The notes under the pieces: model-generated | Database searches by the model: none | What the model saw: only the letters and a program-made list of their open reading frames with translations | Told to the model about the DNA's origin: nothing | Shown: one piece after another, positions 37,871 to 50,500 of the stretch | Layout: the number at the start of each line of letters is the position of its first letter | Position numbering within the stretch: the first letter of the stretch is position 1 | Assembly: GCA_036345935.2 (NCBI GenBank) | Contig: JADWOT020000009.1 | Location: 1,750,287-1,814,286, forward strand | DNA from: Taenia hydatigena | Lineage: Eukaryota; Platyhelminthes; Cestoda; Cyclophyllidea; Taeniidae | DNA: 64,000 nt | Direction of reading: 5' to 3' | Program-made: the position numbers and the translations under genes

Positions 37871-39430
37871 GGGCGACTACTTCATGGGAGACTAAACAGA
37901 CTTCTGCAGTCCCGTGTCTAGGCCGGGCCACTCTCGCTCTGCTACGTTTTACGGGTCAAATTGTCAGGCTGACAATCGATAGACTTGGTTAGAATTGTCA
38001 AACACACCCCACTGCTGTCTGGTAAGGCGTGAAAACACTCAAACACAGCGAACAAGTGATGCTATCTGTCTACACCCAAGTACGCAGCACGACACAGCAC
38101 GCGAGTGTACTTTTCTAGGGCGAAGCAGAGACCACGAACGCCACCCGTTGTTGTTACTGTCGTCGTCGTGCCCTGTCGTCACATCGTCACCTCTCTCGCG
38201 CACGATGCAGTGTGTTGTGGTGTAATTGCGTCTAATGCATGTAAATGATTTGGCAGATAGGACTGCTTACAGGAGCACACAGTCACTCATCGAAGCATGG
38301 AGCACACAGCACTCAGCACACATCCCGTATGCAAATGCGACCTACGGCATGTGTGGTGGGCTGACTGTACGTTCACCTGTGTTTACGTGCCCTGGGTGGA
38401 CAACTTGTGAGGTGGTGCGGAGACGCAGTTGTGTCGTCTTCACGGTAGTCCGAAAGACTAGCGGAACGACTTTAATTCTGCCCATTAAGTTACGGTGGAA
38501 ACAGAAGTCGTCCGGATGTCTGATGCTTGTAGAACAGTAAGGCGGGTGTGCAGGGTCGTATGTCGCTTTCTTTGCTCACTTTGGTCGCCTTACTCGTCAC
38601 CACCTTGGCTGGCGTGTAGAGCGCAGTTTCCCACATTACTGACCACCTCGCTCTACTGCGTGGTACCGTGGCTGCATGACGAAATGCCTATTCAGAGGTG
38701 TCGAGAATAGTTGTGTGATGCTGCAAAAGTTCACTGCTTGATTGAAAGTGGTGCGGCTGAAGTGGAAGGGCAGTCGAATAGGGTAGTGGGGTAGTGCTAG
38801 TAAGGAGCTAGGTGGCTGCAGAAGGTGTTTCAACTTATTTTGTCTGTTGAAGTAACCAGCATCAAATTCGACAATTCGCAGTCCTTTTCCGTTGTGACAC
38901 AGGGTTGGATCGTCCTCTTGTCCCCCTAGTCTCCATCAGAAACGCAAACATAGACTCAGACCCAGACGGACACACCCACACGTACGACGTCCGTAGTCCT
39001 GTAGCTGTAATCTAATACATGCCTTGGAAGTGTGGACCTGGTGGTGATTGGCCGGTTTGAAGATAACCAATGATACGTTTGTTCGCCAAACGCTAAACTA
39101 TCAAAGTCATCCTTCATCATGAGTCAGCCAATCAGTCAACAGGTCCAACTGCTGCGACGCTGCGTCTTGCACTGCCACGTGAAGAACAAGTGAATAGTGT
39201 CTGAGGCTTATTTTCTATCATCTGTTGGTGTCGCCATTGTTGTGGTAGCAGCAGTAGTAGTAGGTGAATGTGGATGCCACCCGTCTCCTCAGCTTTCGTC
39301 TTAGGTTTAAATTGCCTCAATGTATCAATAGCAGCACGTAAGGCTTCATCACTGGTAAGGCAATCGCACGAATTTGACAAGTCTCCACAAGTTGTAGCCA
39401 GTCACCATTGCAGTGAGCTCTACCGAAAAT
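37871..39430 (+). repeat. repeat A, copy A1 (1560 bp), left arm of a large inverted repeat
   Basis: This is the exact-length inverted partner of 42466-44025, with near-perfect identity (one A/C difference seen close to the right end). It begins gggcgactac and ends ccgaaaat. The outer flanks share nothing, and the ends are not inverted copies of each other. It is embedded 507 bp downstream of the FCP1 stop codon. On the minus strand it carries an 82-codon frame beginning MSNSCDCLTSDEALRAAID. The same frame is intact on the plus strand of A2. No known transposon signature recognised. Confidence 0.93.
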
Positions 39431-39936
39431 CATAGTTGCTTTCGGACCACTACATCGCACTCATCTCACCTCGAAAGAGAAGTCAACAACTGCGTTTACT
39501 ACAGAGTTCCAACACCATGTGTGGAGGTCCACCCAACCAGTCCAAAGACCAATTCACGAGCTTATTTGCCCATTTCGCCTTGTAACGTTCGTGAAGACTC
39601 GAGTGAGGATTCCCGCACTGAAAAACCGTTTAATTCTTCAAACCTGAACTGTTATCACGATGATAAATGGAATGAAACAGCCGGAAGCATTTGTAGTCGA
39701 AGGAAGCGTCCAATGTATCCACCTGAAGCATAATCTCAACTCATTAACCAAGAGGTCACCCAAGCACAAACCTATTAAATCTTATTAATGTTACATACGA
39801 ACTCAATAAATAGCGCATAGAAGGAGGAGAAGGCAGAATCAGGCATAAGGTTTATAGTTGGAACGGGAGGAGGATGGTCGACCGTAATAACAAAAACGGA
39901 AAAGCACACTTTCACATAATTCAACTCTATGATTTT

Positions 39937-41582
39937 TTACATAAACTCCTTCAATGCATTCGATCGAATAATCCCATCTTCCTCAGCACCGCCTCCTTCA
40001 CAGTCACCCGAGTTTGTGGAAGAAGAAGAAGAAGACGAGGAAGAACTAACATCTGATCCAAAGAGGCTAGCTTCCAGATAGCCTGCAGCTCCAATAACAC
40101 GCCTCTTCTTCTTCTTCTTTTTCCGGCCCTTCTTCCTTTCAGTCCTTCCGCCGTCCTCCTCCTCGTCATCACTTCCTTCACCACCTTTTCCGACTCGACG
40201 ATGGAGGTCAAAACGCGTCTCCTGACGTGCTGTTTCGGGACGCAGAAGCTCCCTGGCGCGTTCTGCATCCACGTAATCGTAGCCCTCCGGACAGGTATTG
40301 AATTCACGCAGATCAGTGAGTTCATCGGACAGACGAGAGGATGGGTCCGTGGACAGATGGCGGTTGCGCCTGTGGTGATGGTAATGCGATCCCTGACGGA
40401 CAAAACCCTATTATCATAAGAATTTGTCAAGTGTAACCACCCAAAATAATCGATTCGGGAAAGGAGGTTTGTTGAAAAAGACCCAAAGTCAAATCAAATT
40501 CTCTATTAAAAAAAAGAAACACCCTACAACATTGTCTATCTAAAGCAAAATATTATGAGTTGTAAACACTCATAAAATGAACCAGAAAGACAGCTCTTGA
40601 AAAAAAATCAGAACAAGTTTGTTTTAAAAAGAAAGCTTCCAAAAAATGATTTATTATGGGAAAAGCATCTGCCTTAGAATGCCGTCTAGTCCCCGGTGCT
40701 ATTCTGGGAATAAATTTGTAAATGCAGTTCGGGATCGAGATGCAACAGATGAACCTATTAAGATCAGCAAACTCTGGAATCATTAACACATTGGAAAGTC
40801 TCCTATCGAATGGTCGATCTATAGCACATTCAATACTGTTGAAGTGAAAAGAAACCACAAGAACCACCGAAAATGACAACTAACTGAAAAATATGAGATT
40901 ATGGCACAAAATGATAATTGCCGCACTTGTAAATAAGTGGTGATGCAAGCCTTTGCAGCATCCTTCAAATCAAGCTTCACCTATAGGAGCCTTAGTCTCG
41001 GGTAGTATGTCCCCCAGCCCGCCTGCACACTTAAAATAAAACCACATTCGAATAGTAGCTTAGGCGCTGCCAAGGCAAATTAAACATACCTGACGGCCAC
41101 GATCTACTTCCAAAGGAAAACACCTTCCGACAGACCCACTTCGACTGATTTCCCACAACCGACGCTCAACTTTTGCGAGAGCCCTTCGGTTTGTACTACT
41201 ACGACGCAGTAGCAACTGCTGCCGGATCTAGAATGATGAGAAAGGGAGAAAAGTCAGGTGATATATGTATTATTAAACCTAAATGAATAAATGCAGACAA
41301 AGAATTCCAACACACTCTCAGCCACCGTTCCTCCTGTTCAAGATCCCTTCGAGCAGCTGCACGATCTTCGACTTGAGAGTCATCTTCATCGTCGTTCTCT
41401 TCCAACTCCTCGTCATCATCCTCAGGACCGCGTTTGCCCCGTCTGTCACGATATGAAGAATTTGATGACGAAGAAGAGGAGGAGGAAACTTCGTCTTCCA
41501 TCTCTCGTGGGACTGAGGCGGCTCTTTCCTCCCTTTCCTCCATTACGGCTTCTTCCACTTCGTCCAACATTTGACTGGCTGC
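39937..41582 (-). other. CTDP1: FCP1 exons 13-15: charged C-terminal tail
   Basis: Exon 13 (41316-41582) has SQMLDEVEEAVMEEREERAA, an acidic helix, then an 8-Ser run and Asp/Glu blocks. Exon 14 (41090-41227) is Arg-rich (QQLLLRRSSTNRRALAKVER). Exon 15 (39937-40392) opens SHYHHHRRNRHLS and has CPEGYDYVDAERARELL, a long Lys/Arg block, GAAGYLEASLFGSD and a 10-Ser run. It ends KEFM with TAA at 39937. Acidic-basic C-termini in FCP1 proteins contact TFIIF/TFIIB. Intron 13 is 88 bp and intron 14 is 697 bp. Confidence 0.85.
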
Positions 41583-44500
41583 CTAACAGGTCGAAATGAC
41601 AATGAAAAGCAATTAGAGCCCGAATCCGATTGCTTGTGCTCTGCTGGATTTATGTTATAAAAAACTTTTAAATCTGCTTCGAAGGAACTATCGTGGTGAT
41701 AAAGCCAACAGCGTCTACCACATTCCCATCGAACATGACTTAGGACGCACTTGACTATCTCCAACTTTAAACTGCATCCAAAATGAATCGACACTGGCTT
41801 GCTAGCAGATCCGACCCTGTCTAACCTAGAAACAGGAAGAAGGTGAGTTGTAAACGTTTCCGATTCCTTCAATCAATATTCCATCAAGAATAAAAACTGC
41901 ATTGTCCAATGGGCCAGTGTGCCTAGTAGATTGTCACCTACTTCTGTTGAAGGCATCTTGGAGGTTCCTTGGAATCTAAGCTCCAACAAATGTGAATCAG
42001 CATTCACTGATCGTCTCTCTGTCCGGTGAATTCGAATGGTAATAAAACCGCACCTAGCTCGTGTTTTAATTGAAAATTGAGGTTAATGAATCGACTTTGG
42101 TGGGTTAGAAGCAATACTATCTACTGCATTGACTTCACGATGATCTATGGTTCTTTAAGTATCAACTCGAGCAACTACCATGGTAAGATGTTTATGAAAT
42201 CAAGGAACCCCAAAATGAGAACATTAACACATAGACCTCGTTTGCTCAAACAAAATCACCAATGAGTCTCAAATTCGATTGCTCAAATGCATTTGCTCTC
42301 CAATTACCCATATTCGCGGTTATAACCCACTCATTAGCTACATCATTTGACCGGAGAGTAGGCCAAAGCTCAAAACTCCGATTTGGAGACAGCGAAGCTC
42401 ACTCTGCATCGCACAATATCAAATTACTTTCTAGCCTACTCGCAAATGGCTAGATGCTTTGTGCAATTTTCGGGAGAGCTCACTGCAATGGTGACTGGCT
42501 ACAACTTGTGGAGACTTGTCAAATTCGTGCGATTGCCTTACCAGTGATGAAGCCTTACGTGCTGCTATTGATACATTGAGGCAATTTAAACCTAAGACGA
42601 AAGCTGAGGAGACGGGTGGCATCCACATTCACCTACTACTACTGCTGCTACCACAACAATGGCGACACCAACAGATGATAGAAAATAAGCCTCAGACACT
42701 ATTCACTTGTTCTTCACGTGGCAGTGCAAGACGCAGCGTCGCAGCAGTTGGACCTGTTGACTGATTGGCTGACTCATGATGAAGGATGACTTTGATAGTT
42801 TAGCGTTTGGCGAACAAACGTATCATTGGTTATCTTCAAACCGGCCAATCACCACCAGGTCCACACTTCCAAGGCATGTATTAGATTACAGCTACAGGAC
42901 TACGGACGTCGTACGTGTGGGTGTGTCCGTCTGGGTCTGAGTCTATGTTTGCGTTTCTGATGGAGACTAGGGGGACAAGAGGACGATCCAACCCTGTGTC
43001 ACAACGGAAAAGGACTGCGAATTGTCGAATTTGATGTTGGTTACTTCAACAGACAAAATAAGTTGAAACACCTTCTGCAGCCACCTAGCTCCTTACTAGC
43101 ACTACCCCACTACCCTATTCGACTGCCCTTCCACTTCAGCCGCACCACTTTCAATCAAGCAGTGAACTTTTGCAGCATCACACAACTATTCTCGACACCT
43201 CTGAATAGGCATTTCGTCATGCAGCCACGGTACCACGCAGTAGAGCGAGGTGGTCAGTAATGTGGGAAACTGCGCTCTACACGCCAGCCAAGGTGGTGAC
43301 GAGTAAGGCGACCAAAGTGAGCAAAGAAAGCGACATACGACCCTGCACACCCGCCTTACTGTTCTACAAGCATCAGACATCCGGACGACTTCTGTTTCCA
43401 CCGTAACTTAATGGGCAGAATTAAAGTCGTTCCGCTAGTCTTTCGGACTACCGTGAAGACGACACAACTGCGTCTCCGCACCACCTCACAAGTTGTCCAC
43501 CCAGGGCACGTAAACACAGGTGAACGTACAGTCAGCCCACCACACATGCCGTAGGTCGCATTTGCATACGGGATGTGTGCTGAGTGCTGTGTGCTCCATG
43601 CTTCGATGAGTGACTGTGTGCTCCTGTAAGCAGTCCTATCTGCCAAATCATTTACATGCATTAGACGCAATTACACCACAACACACTGCATCGTGCGCGA
43701 GAGAGGTGACGATGTGACGACAGGGCACGACGACGACAGTAACAACAACGGGTGGCGTTCGTGGTCTCTGCTTCGCCCTAGAAAAGTACACTCGCGTGCT
43801 GTGTCGTGCTGCGTACTTGGGTGTAGACAGATAGCATCACTTGTTCGCTGTGTTTGAGTGTTTTCACGCCTTACCAGACAGCAGTGGGGTGTGTTTGACA
43901 ATTCTAACCAAGTCTATCGATTGTCAGCCTGACAATTTGACCCGTAAAACGTAGCAGAGCGAGAGTGGCCCGGCCTAGACACGGGACTGCAGAAGTCTGT
44001 TTAGTCTCCCATGAAGTAGTCGCCCACGTAACGGTTTCTCATGCATCCTACAGGTCTACCGTGAGAACACTTGAAAACCCTTGAAAGTTATAACGATTTT
44101 GATGTTCCGCGAATGGGCTACCGAGATGGTGGTGTGGAGATCTGCTCACCCTACTCCTGTACCTGAAGGATCACAACTCTTTTGTACTTTGTTCTATTAA
44201 GCTATTAAAGATAGCCCTGGCGTTAAATTTGTAGCTGGATTGTGGAACGCATTGATAAAAGGACTGTTTAAAACCCTGAATGACCTGGATGGTTGTTTAA
44301 GCAACCGTAAGTTGGGAATGAATTGAAAAGAGTTTTGAGGCGAAAATACCGAACCTTGTAAATAGGAAGCCGTCTGATCAGATGAGCCTATAGTTTCAAG
44401 ATTGATTCAAACTTACACAGCCTGAAAAGCAAGATCTTTCAGCCTCCAATGAGATGAGCAGGGGCACTAGACCTTCCAGATTACCTTTACATTGACAATA

Positions 44501-47500
44501 AAACAATTTCTCTAAGATAACAAAATTTTAAATTGTTCACTTGATATCGGTTAATCCTCTGCACTCCTAGCTACATAGGAATCACCCTTTTATTTTTGCA
44601 CTGAAACTAGAAGCCCAAAACTGAAAAATTGCCGCCCTCGTATGAAAGCCTACCTGAGGTGACATATGAAGTAGTGGATTTTCCGCATATTCCAGAGGAC
44701 ATGGGGGCGGTAAATATTGTCTCATCTCCTCTTGTAGATCCGTTTCCATTGTTGCTGACATTGACGACTTCAACTGCCCGTCTCGCTTTTCAATTACTTC
44801 TCTTGACTCTTGTTCCTCCACTCCTTTGCCTTCCTCATCTTCTTCCTCGTCAGTGTCGATGTCATCGTCATCATCGTCGTCATCTTCAGCGATAGTGGAG
44901 TCCAGACCCTCCTCATCGCTATCTGAAATGATTGCCACACTGTCTGGATTATCCTCTACGTCTGTAGGACTGGGAGGAAGCTTTGCTATTTCAAAGTCAG
45001 TAGTCTCTTTCTTCTCCCCATCTTCATTCTTATCATCTCCGTAATTAACATCTTCGTCGGAAGTGGTAGAGAGTGAAGGGGATGTAGAATGCCCCTCGAG
45101 GAGATCAAGTTCTTCTAAAATGAAGGTTTGGGAGAAAATTAAAAGCTTACTCTTCATTCCCCCGATTTATAAAGGCGATTGTGTCTGTAGACTTTGGGGT
45201 GCCCACGTTTAACCTGGTAGTACCACTTTAGTGCTACGTAGGCCTCCAAGCGTGGCGGTTCCAAACTCAATGTAGTTCAAAAGAGATGAGAAGCGACGAT
45301 AAAAAATCGACTTTTCTTAATGCAATACAGCAATACTGCTGACGTTAATTGATGTCTTTCATTCATTCAAATACCACAACTGCGCTGTCCCCAATGATAG
45401 TAATCATATTCACAGTGATCCTATAATAAAGTTACAGGTCAACCATATAAGTTTCTGAAATTATCCATCTTAATCACGATACAAATTTACTAGGAGTCCT
45501 GTTTTTTACATAATGTCTTGCTTTTTAACGTAGAATCCTAGTTGTCACCTTTTCTATCTTGGTCAGTGTTTCCAAACCGCTTATTCTACTTCGCCTGTAA
45601 TTGACTAATGGCAGTGTCAAGAAAATATGATAATCGCAAGGAGAAACATCAAGACAGAAATAGAGGAGATGGAAGAAACACCTCCCACCCATTCTAATGA
45701 ATAAGACGTTTTGCTAACTAATGTACTAGTCCTGGCTGTCCCTAGAAGATAGGTTTCTTCCTAAACTCCTTCAAATTTTGTCGACCGGACAAATCACTGC
45801 TATAATAAGTGTTTAGCCCTTAGTAAGAGAACTGTGTGCGGTCCACTTTGCTCAGATACAGTAAGTATAGCCTTGTGGGTACGAATTAAAGGGTGCCTTA
45901 AAAGTGTGGAGTGCATAGTGACCAGTGATGCTTTTGCATTAACAATCCGGAAATCAGCAACCAACCTAGTATCACACGGATTCAACCCCCCGGGCGGCTA
46001 AGATCAGACGACATTGATTGGATTAAAAGTTCCCACATCTGACTACTCACCATCAAGAGGTAAACAACCGTCCGATTTCCTAAGACAGGGTCGTTTGGTT
46101 ACCGGTGTACCGCTCGATCCTGTCGATTCAGATATCGTCCGCTTGTGTCTCCTTTCCGTATGAGCCCCTGCATGACTCCGATGATGTCCACGGTGGTCTC
46201 GCAGCTCCTGTTCAATCGATTCTATCGCCGATCGAACCATAGAAGAACTGAGCTCCTGCTTTTCTGATAGGCTGTAAAAGGGATAAGGAATGGCAAAGAG
46301 ATTGACTTTGACTGCTAGAAGGATAACAATATAGATATGTTTTTTTTGCAGTAATTTTACCTGTTTGTGACGGAGAAATTAGCAATTGGGTAAGCTCTTT
46401 AAATTTTTGATAGACATTCAAATAAAGATAGGGCAAGGGGTGACACCTCAGCGGCACCACGTGTAGTAGCAACTTGCAGGTTTATCCTATTGCTACCGTA
46501 ACAACCGTCACAAGTGCCAAAAGTCATTTTGCGGGCCTGTCTAGGCAGGAGCAGATACTCCTGCCCTTAGCCAGGTGTAATTACGTGCGTTTTCGTGTGC
46601 CTGTGATGACAGTAAGCAATCTGTGTCCCCACTCACAACCAACTCATACCATCTGCTCAACTTGCGGATGTCTACTCCTACGGAATCTTCAAGCACAGTA
46701 TCCTTTGATAGGGCACTCATCTAGCCACACACCATTGACGCATTTACTATTTCACAGGCGGTCCTGCGCTTGTCAGTCATGATGCCCAAGGCCCGATGGC
46801 GGCCTGGATGATTCCGTTTTCAGTCCAAAACCTCATTCCACTCCTTTCATTTCCATCCCGTCCGCCTAACGAACATCAAACCAGTATAACACTTGATCCC
46901 GTAGTTCTCGTTCGCAAAGAATATATTGTGCAGTAAAATTGCACACAAGACTGCGTTTCTTCCAAGGCTACAGTAGACACAACCATTCACAAGGACAAAG
47001 TGAGCAATCCCTAAAATTTAATTCATATCGGACATCAAGGCAGTTCAATGTTACAATTACGAAGTGGAATGGACTGTAAGCTGCACTGACAAATCGTTCA
47101 GAACAATTTCGTTTCTGCTCAAACTCAAAAACCCGAAGTTACTTTGAAAGATCCCAGTGGTATCCACGTCCCAAGCAAGGATTGGTTCAACGAAGCAAAA
47201 AGCGGACAATAAAAACTAGGGCACTTGTGTATTATAACTGAGAGGGCTTTACGAAGAGGCATGCGTTGAAGGAGAGATCACCAATCTCGATAACTCGCGA
47301 AGCCGTAAGTGGACAAATTATAACCAAGATCAGAATCGTTTTCACATTCAAACTTCAAGCCGAAACTGGTGTACAAATAACCACTTTTGCTGAAACTCAC
47401 AAACGCGGGCCAACTATGCGCTTCGCTACGGCAAGAACACACAAATACTTTAGCAATGGCCTCGGTCAATGCAGTCAATCAAGACCCCTGAGCTAGCGAA

Positions 47501-50500
47501 TGGTCATATATGGCTAAACGATAAGGCGCAGCCGCACTTACGAGATGGGGAAACCTGATTGAATCCTGATCAAAGACTTATCATCTTTTTAGTGGCTTTG
47601 GGATCAGTCATGACTCAAAACATGGCTGACCATGTTTAGTCATATGCCCCCAGGTGTAAACCACAGCCCTATGAAGCACACCGAGTATCATTTAACCTCG
47701 CAATCTGACCTTCTTCAGCCACAAACGGACTTCACCAGGCTGCGGGAGCTTCTGAGCCACTGATCAGAGAAAAGCTCTTACTTCTTACCAAACGTCTTAC
47801 ATCCTGATGATAATAATAATAAATTGGACCTGATCCCAGCCGATTCGATTTTCATCTCATTCTTGCATTCCAATTACCTGTTTTGTTTGGGATATGATTG
47901 TCTAATGTCAATGCTGAGGGAACAACAAATGATAAATAGGGGGAACATGGGAAGAGCGGATAAAATAGGACTGCAGAAGAGGATAATTTCGCATTACCCC
48001 AAAGTGTGTTATGAGTTTTGCAAAGTGCGGTATTCAGCCTCGCGCTGTGCTGCCCCAAAGCAATGGCACCTTCCAACCGGTTTTCTAATCCTGGTGGTTC
48101 CTGAGGGAGCCGTATCATGTTTCAAGGAAATCCGAATGAATAAGTCCGCAGTGTACCACGCACAAAGCTTGCTTAAAGGTGGAATACATCGGCGACTTTG
48201 TTTCAAAAGCCACTAATTAGCAAAACATCCAGTCCTAGCAGCTCATTCGCATAAAACACAAAAAATGTTAAAGACAAATTAACTTTCGGATTACCTAATA
48301 AAAGTGAAGAATCAACCAAAGTTATTCTTAGGATATTCACGGTTCCATTTTGGTATTTAAGAAGCCGGGAAGAGAGTTCCTACCACTAATCATAAAAATA
48401 GGCCGGCACCACGGTTAGCTTAGATAAAATAATTACATTTAGTCTATGAAATGAAATATTATTAGATATCAAAAACATGCGAAATGGATCGGCTTGCGGA
48501 AATTATTCGGTTATTTTTTACTTGTCTGAGAAAGTACGACTTTGCAATTGCTTGAAAACAAGAAAAATATCGTATAATGGGTCAACTACCAATGTCACAA
48601 GCATGTGACATGCATTCTTAATCGGGTAAGATGCTCGCCGTCTGAGATAAGTTGCTTTTTGGCTTTTGAGTACCATGGCTTCAAATAGAACACTTAAAAT
48701 GTAGGCAGTGGCGGTCACTTGTCTCCGGAGAATCTAGTGGTGAACGCGAAAGGTTGGAATGGTAACTCAAATACTATGAAAAAAAGTATGCCCAAAGCGT
48801 ATCTCCTCAATTAGGTTCAATGTAGTGGTTCTGTGCGTTTCTACATTGAGAGCTGCCATCAAGCCTTGATCAAGATGAGAGAGAACCACAGCCTATTAAG
48901 CAATGCGGATCGTGATTATAACGAAGTCAGTCGCTGCTTGTAAAACAGCGACGGAAATGAAAACGAAACAGGGCAGAAATGGACCTTCATCATAAAAGAA
49001 AGAGCATCACATTAAATTGATCACCGAATTACATTTATAGGCAAAAGAAGAGGACACTGGTGACTCATCCACATGCTAGAGCCGTCGAGGTTAATGAATC
49101 GTTTTTAGGGATCTTCTGATGACGTCTCTTTTGATGCCGGTGGGCTGCTACATCATGGGGAAGCAGATTTTAACACTTTAAATCGGCTGTACTTCTGCTT
49201 TTTTTGGGTCCTACCTCAGAAAGGAAATATATAATTTTGCCCAAAATAGATTCTGCATAAAAATAAGGCAATTCCTCTTTCAGCCATCCAGTATCAAGCA
49301 TTTGACCTTACCAACATGAGAAAAGAGAACCATGGAAGGAATGGAATTCTTCCAAGACAACTTCCAAGAACCGCACTAAGCTAATGGAGTGGTGCGTATA
49401 AGACAGTTAAAGCGCGAGTTGCACAAAAAAATAGCAGTCTAGCCTAACCTGGACCAGTCCAGCCCAACCTTGCCTCGTCACAATGGTGCAAAGCTCTGAG
49501 AAACTCCCTCCACACTTGCGATGTGCGTGAGTTGAGGTGAGTGGGTTACTTTCCCACGGTTGTTGTACCATCGGGTCGGCTTGGAAGGTGGGAAGAAGGA
49601 GATGTAACTCAACGCCCACTCCTCAGTGTGGATGACAATAGACTTTCTTCTCACCACTCATGGTGATCGGCAAACGGGTATTCCTTCCAGTCACTAAGCT
49701 GTGACTCACCGATGACTATTTCAAGCACTTTTGGATGAGCAAGAGAGACTGTGCAATGAACTGTCCAGTCAGTGAAATGGAGACCACTATTGAGCTTTCA
49801 AACTGAAGTGGAAGTGGTCACTTGTCAGAGGAACTGTCATCTCCAAAAGTGTCACGTAAGGCTGTGCACTCTCACCCCACATCCTCTCCCCTCTCTTCAC
49901 ACCCATTTTCTGTTCCCCTTCACTGTCCGATCATTTGAAATGACGAACTCCATGAAACATGACAACAATTGCCATCCACTCCTGCCTTACTATCACCACT
50001 AGCGCCATTATCAGCAACTGTGCTTTGGAGCCAAACCATCCAACCAACCAACCACCCCACTTCCAACTTCCATTTCACGCCCACTAAACTCCAAACAAAC
50101 TGCAAAGCATGACAACGCCTTTCACACAAACAAACCTGGCATTTGCAGCATTACATCATGCGGTCAGGCAGTCAGTCGGCTGATATCGCCTAACAGAGAA
50201 GGTCACAGCGGTGTTTGTGAAGAAGTGAGAGGTCATTCGTCTGACAGATCACATGCAATTAAGCCTAGCCAAAAGCATAAGGATCAACGCAAAAAACCAC
50301 AGCCCAACAGACAGCCTTTTCTCCTACCCCCGCAGGATGCAGTACGTGGAATGGGCCTTCGAGACGGATAGGAAACGGCAAACAGCAAACACTCCAGTCA
50401 ATTCAGCTACCTCATTGAATTTTATCGAACCTGGATCCAGTCATAACACCGCCTAGCTCTTTCCGCGAGTCCTTCACAATCTCCCAATCTCTGGCACATT

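Noticed and set aside
38226..38540. Other open frames of 65-104 codons in repeat A
   Set aside because: Identity between A1 and A2 is due to whole-element duplication; these frames overlap each other and have no protein signature.
44629..44895. Plus-strand 88-codon frame
   Set aside because: It lies on the opposite strand of FCP1 exon 12; its composition is simply the complement of Asp/Glu codons.
47824..48216. 130-codon plus-strand frame
   Set aside because: No start context or family. A short similarity to 30230-30290 (CAPKQW against CAAPKQW) is too short to call a repeat.
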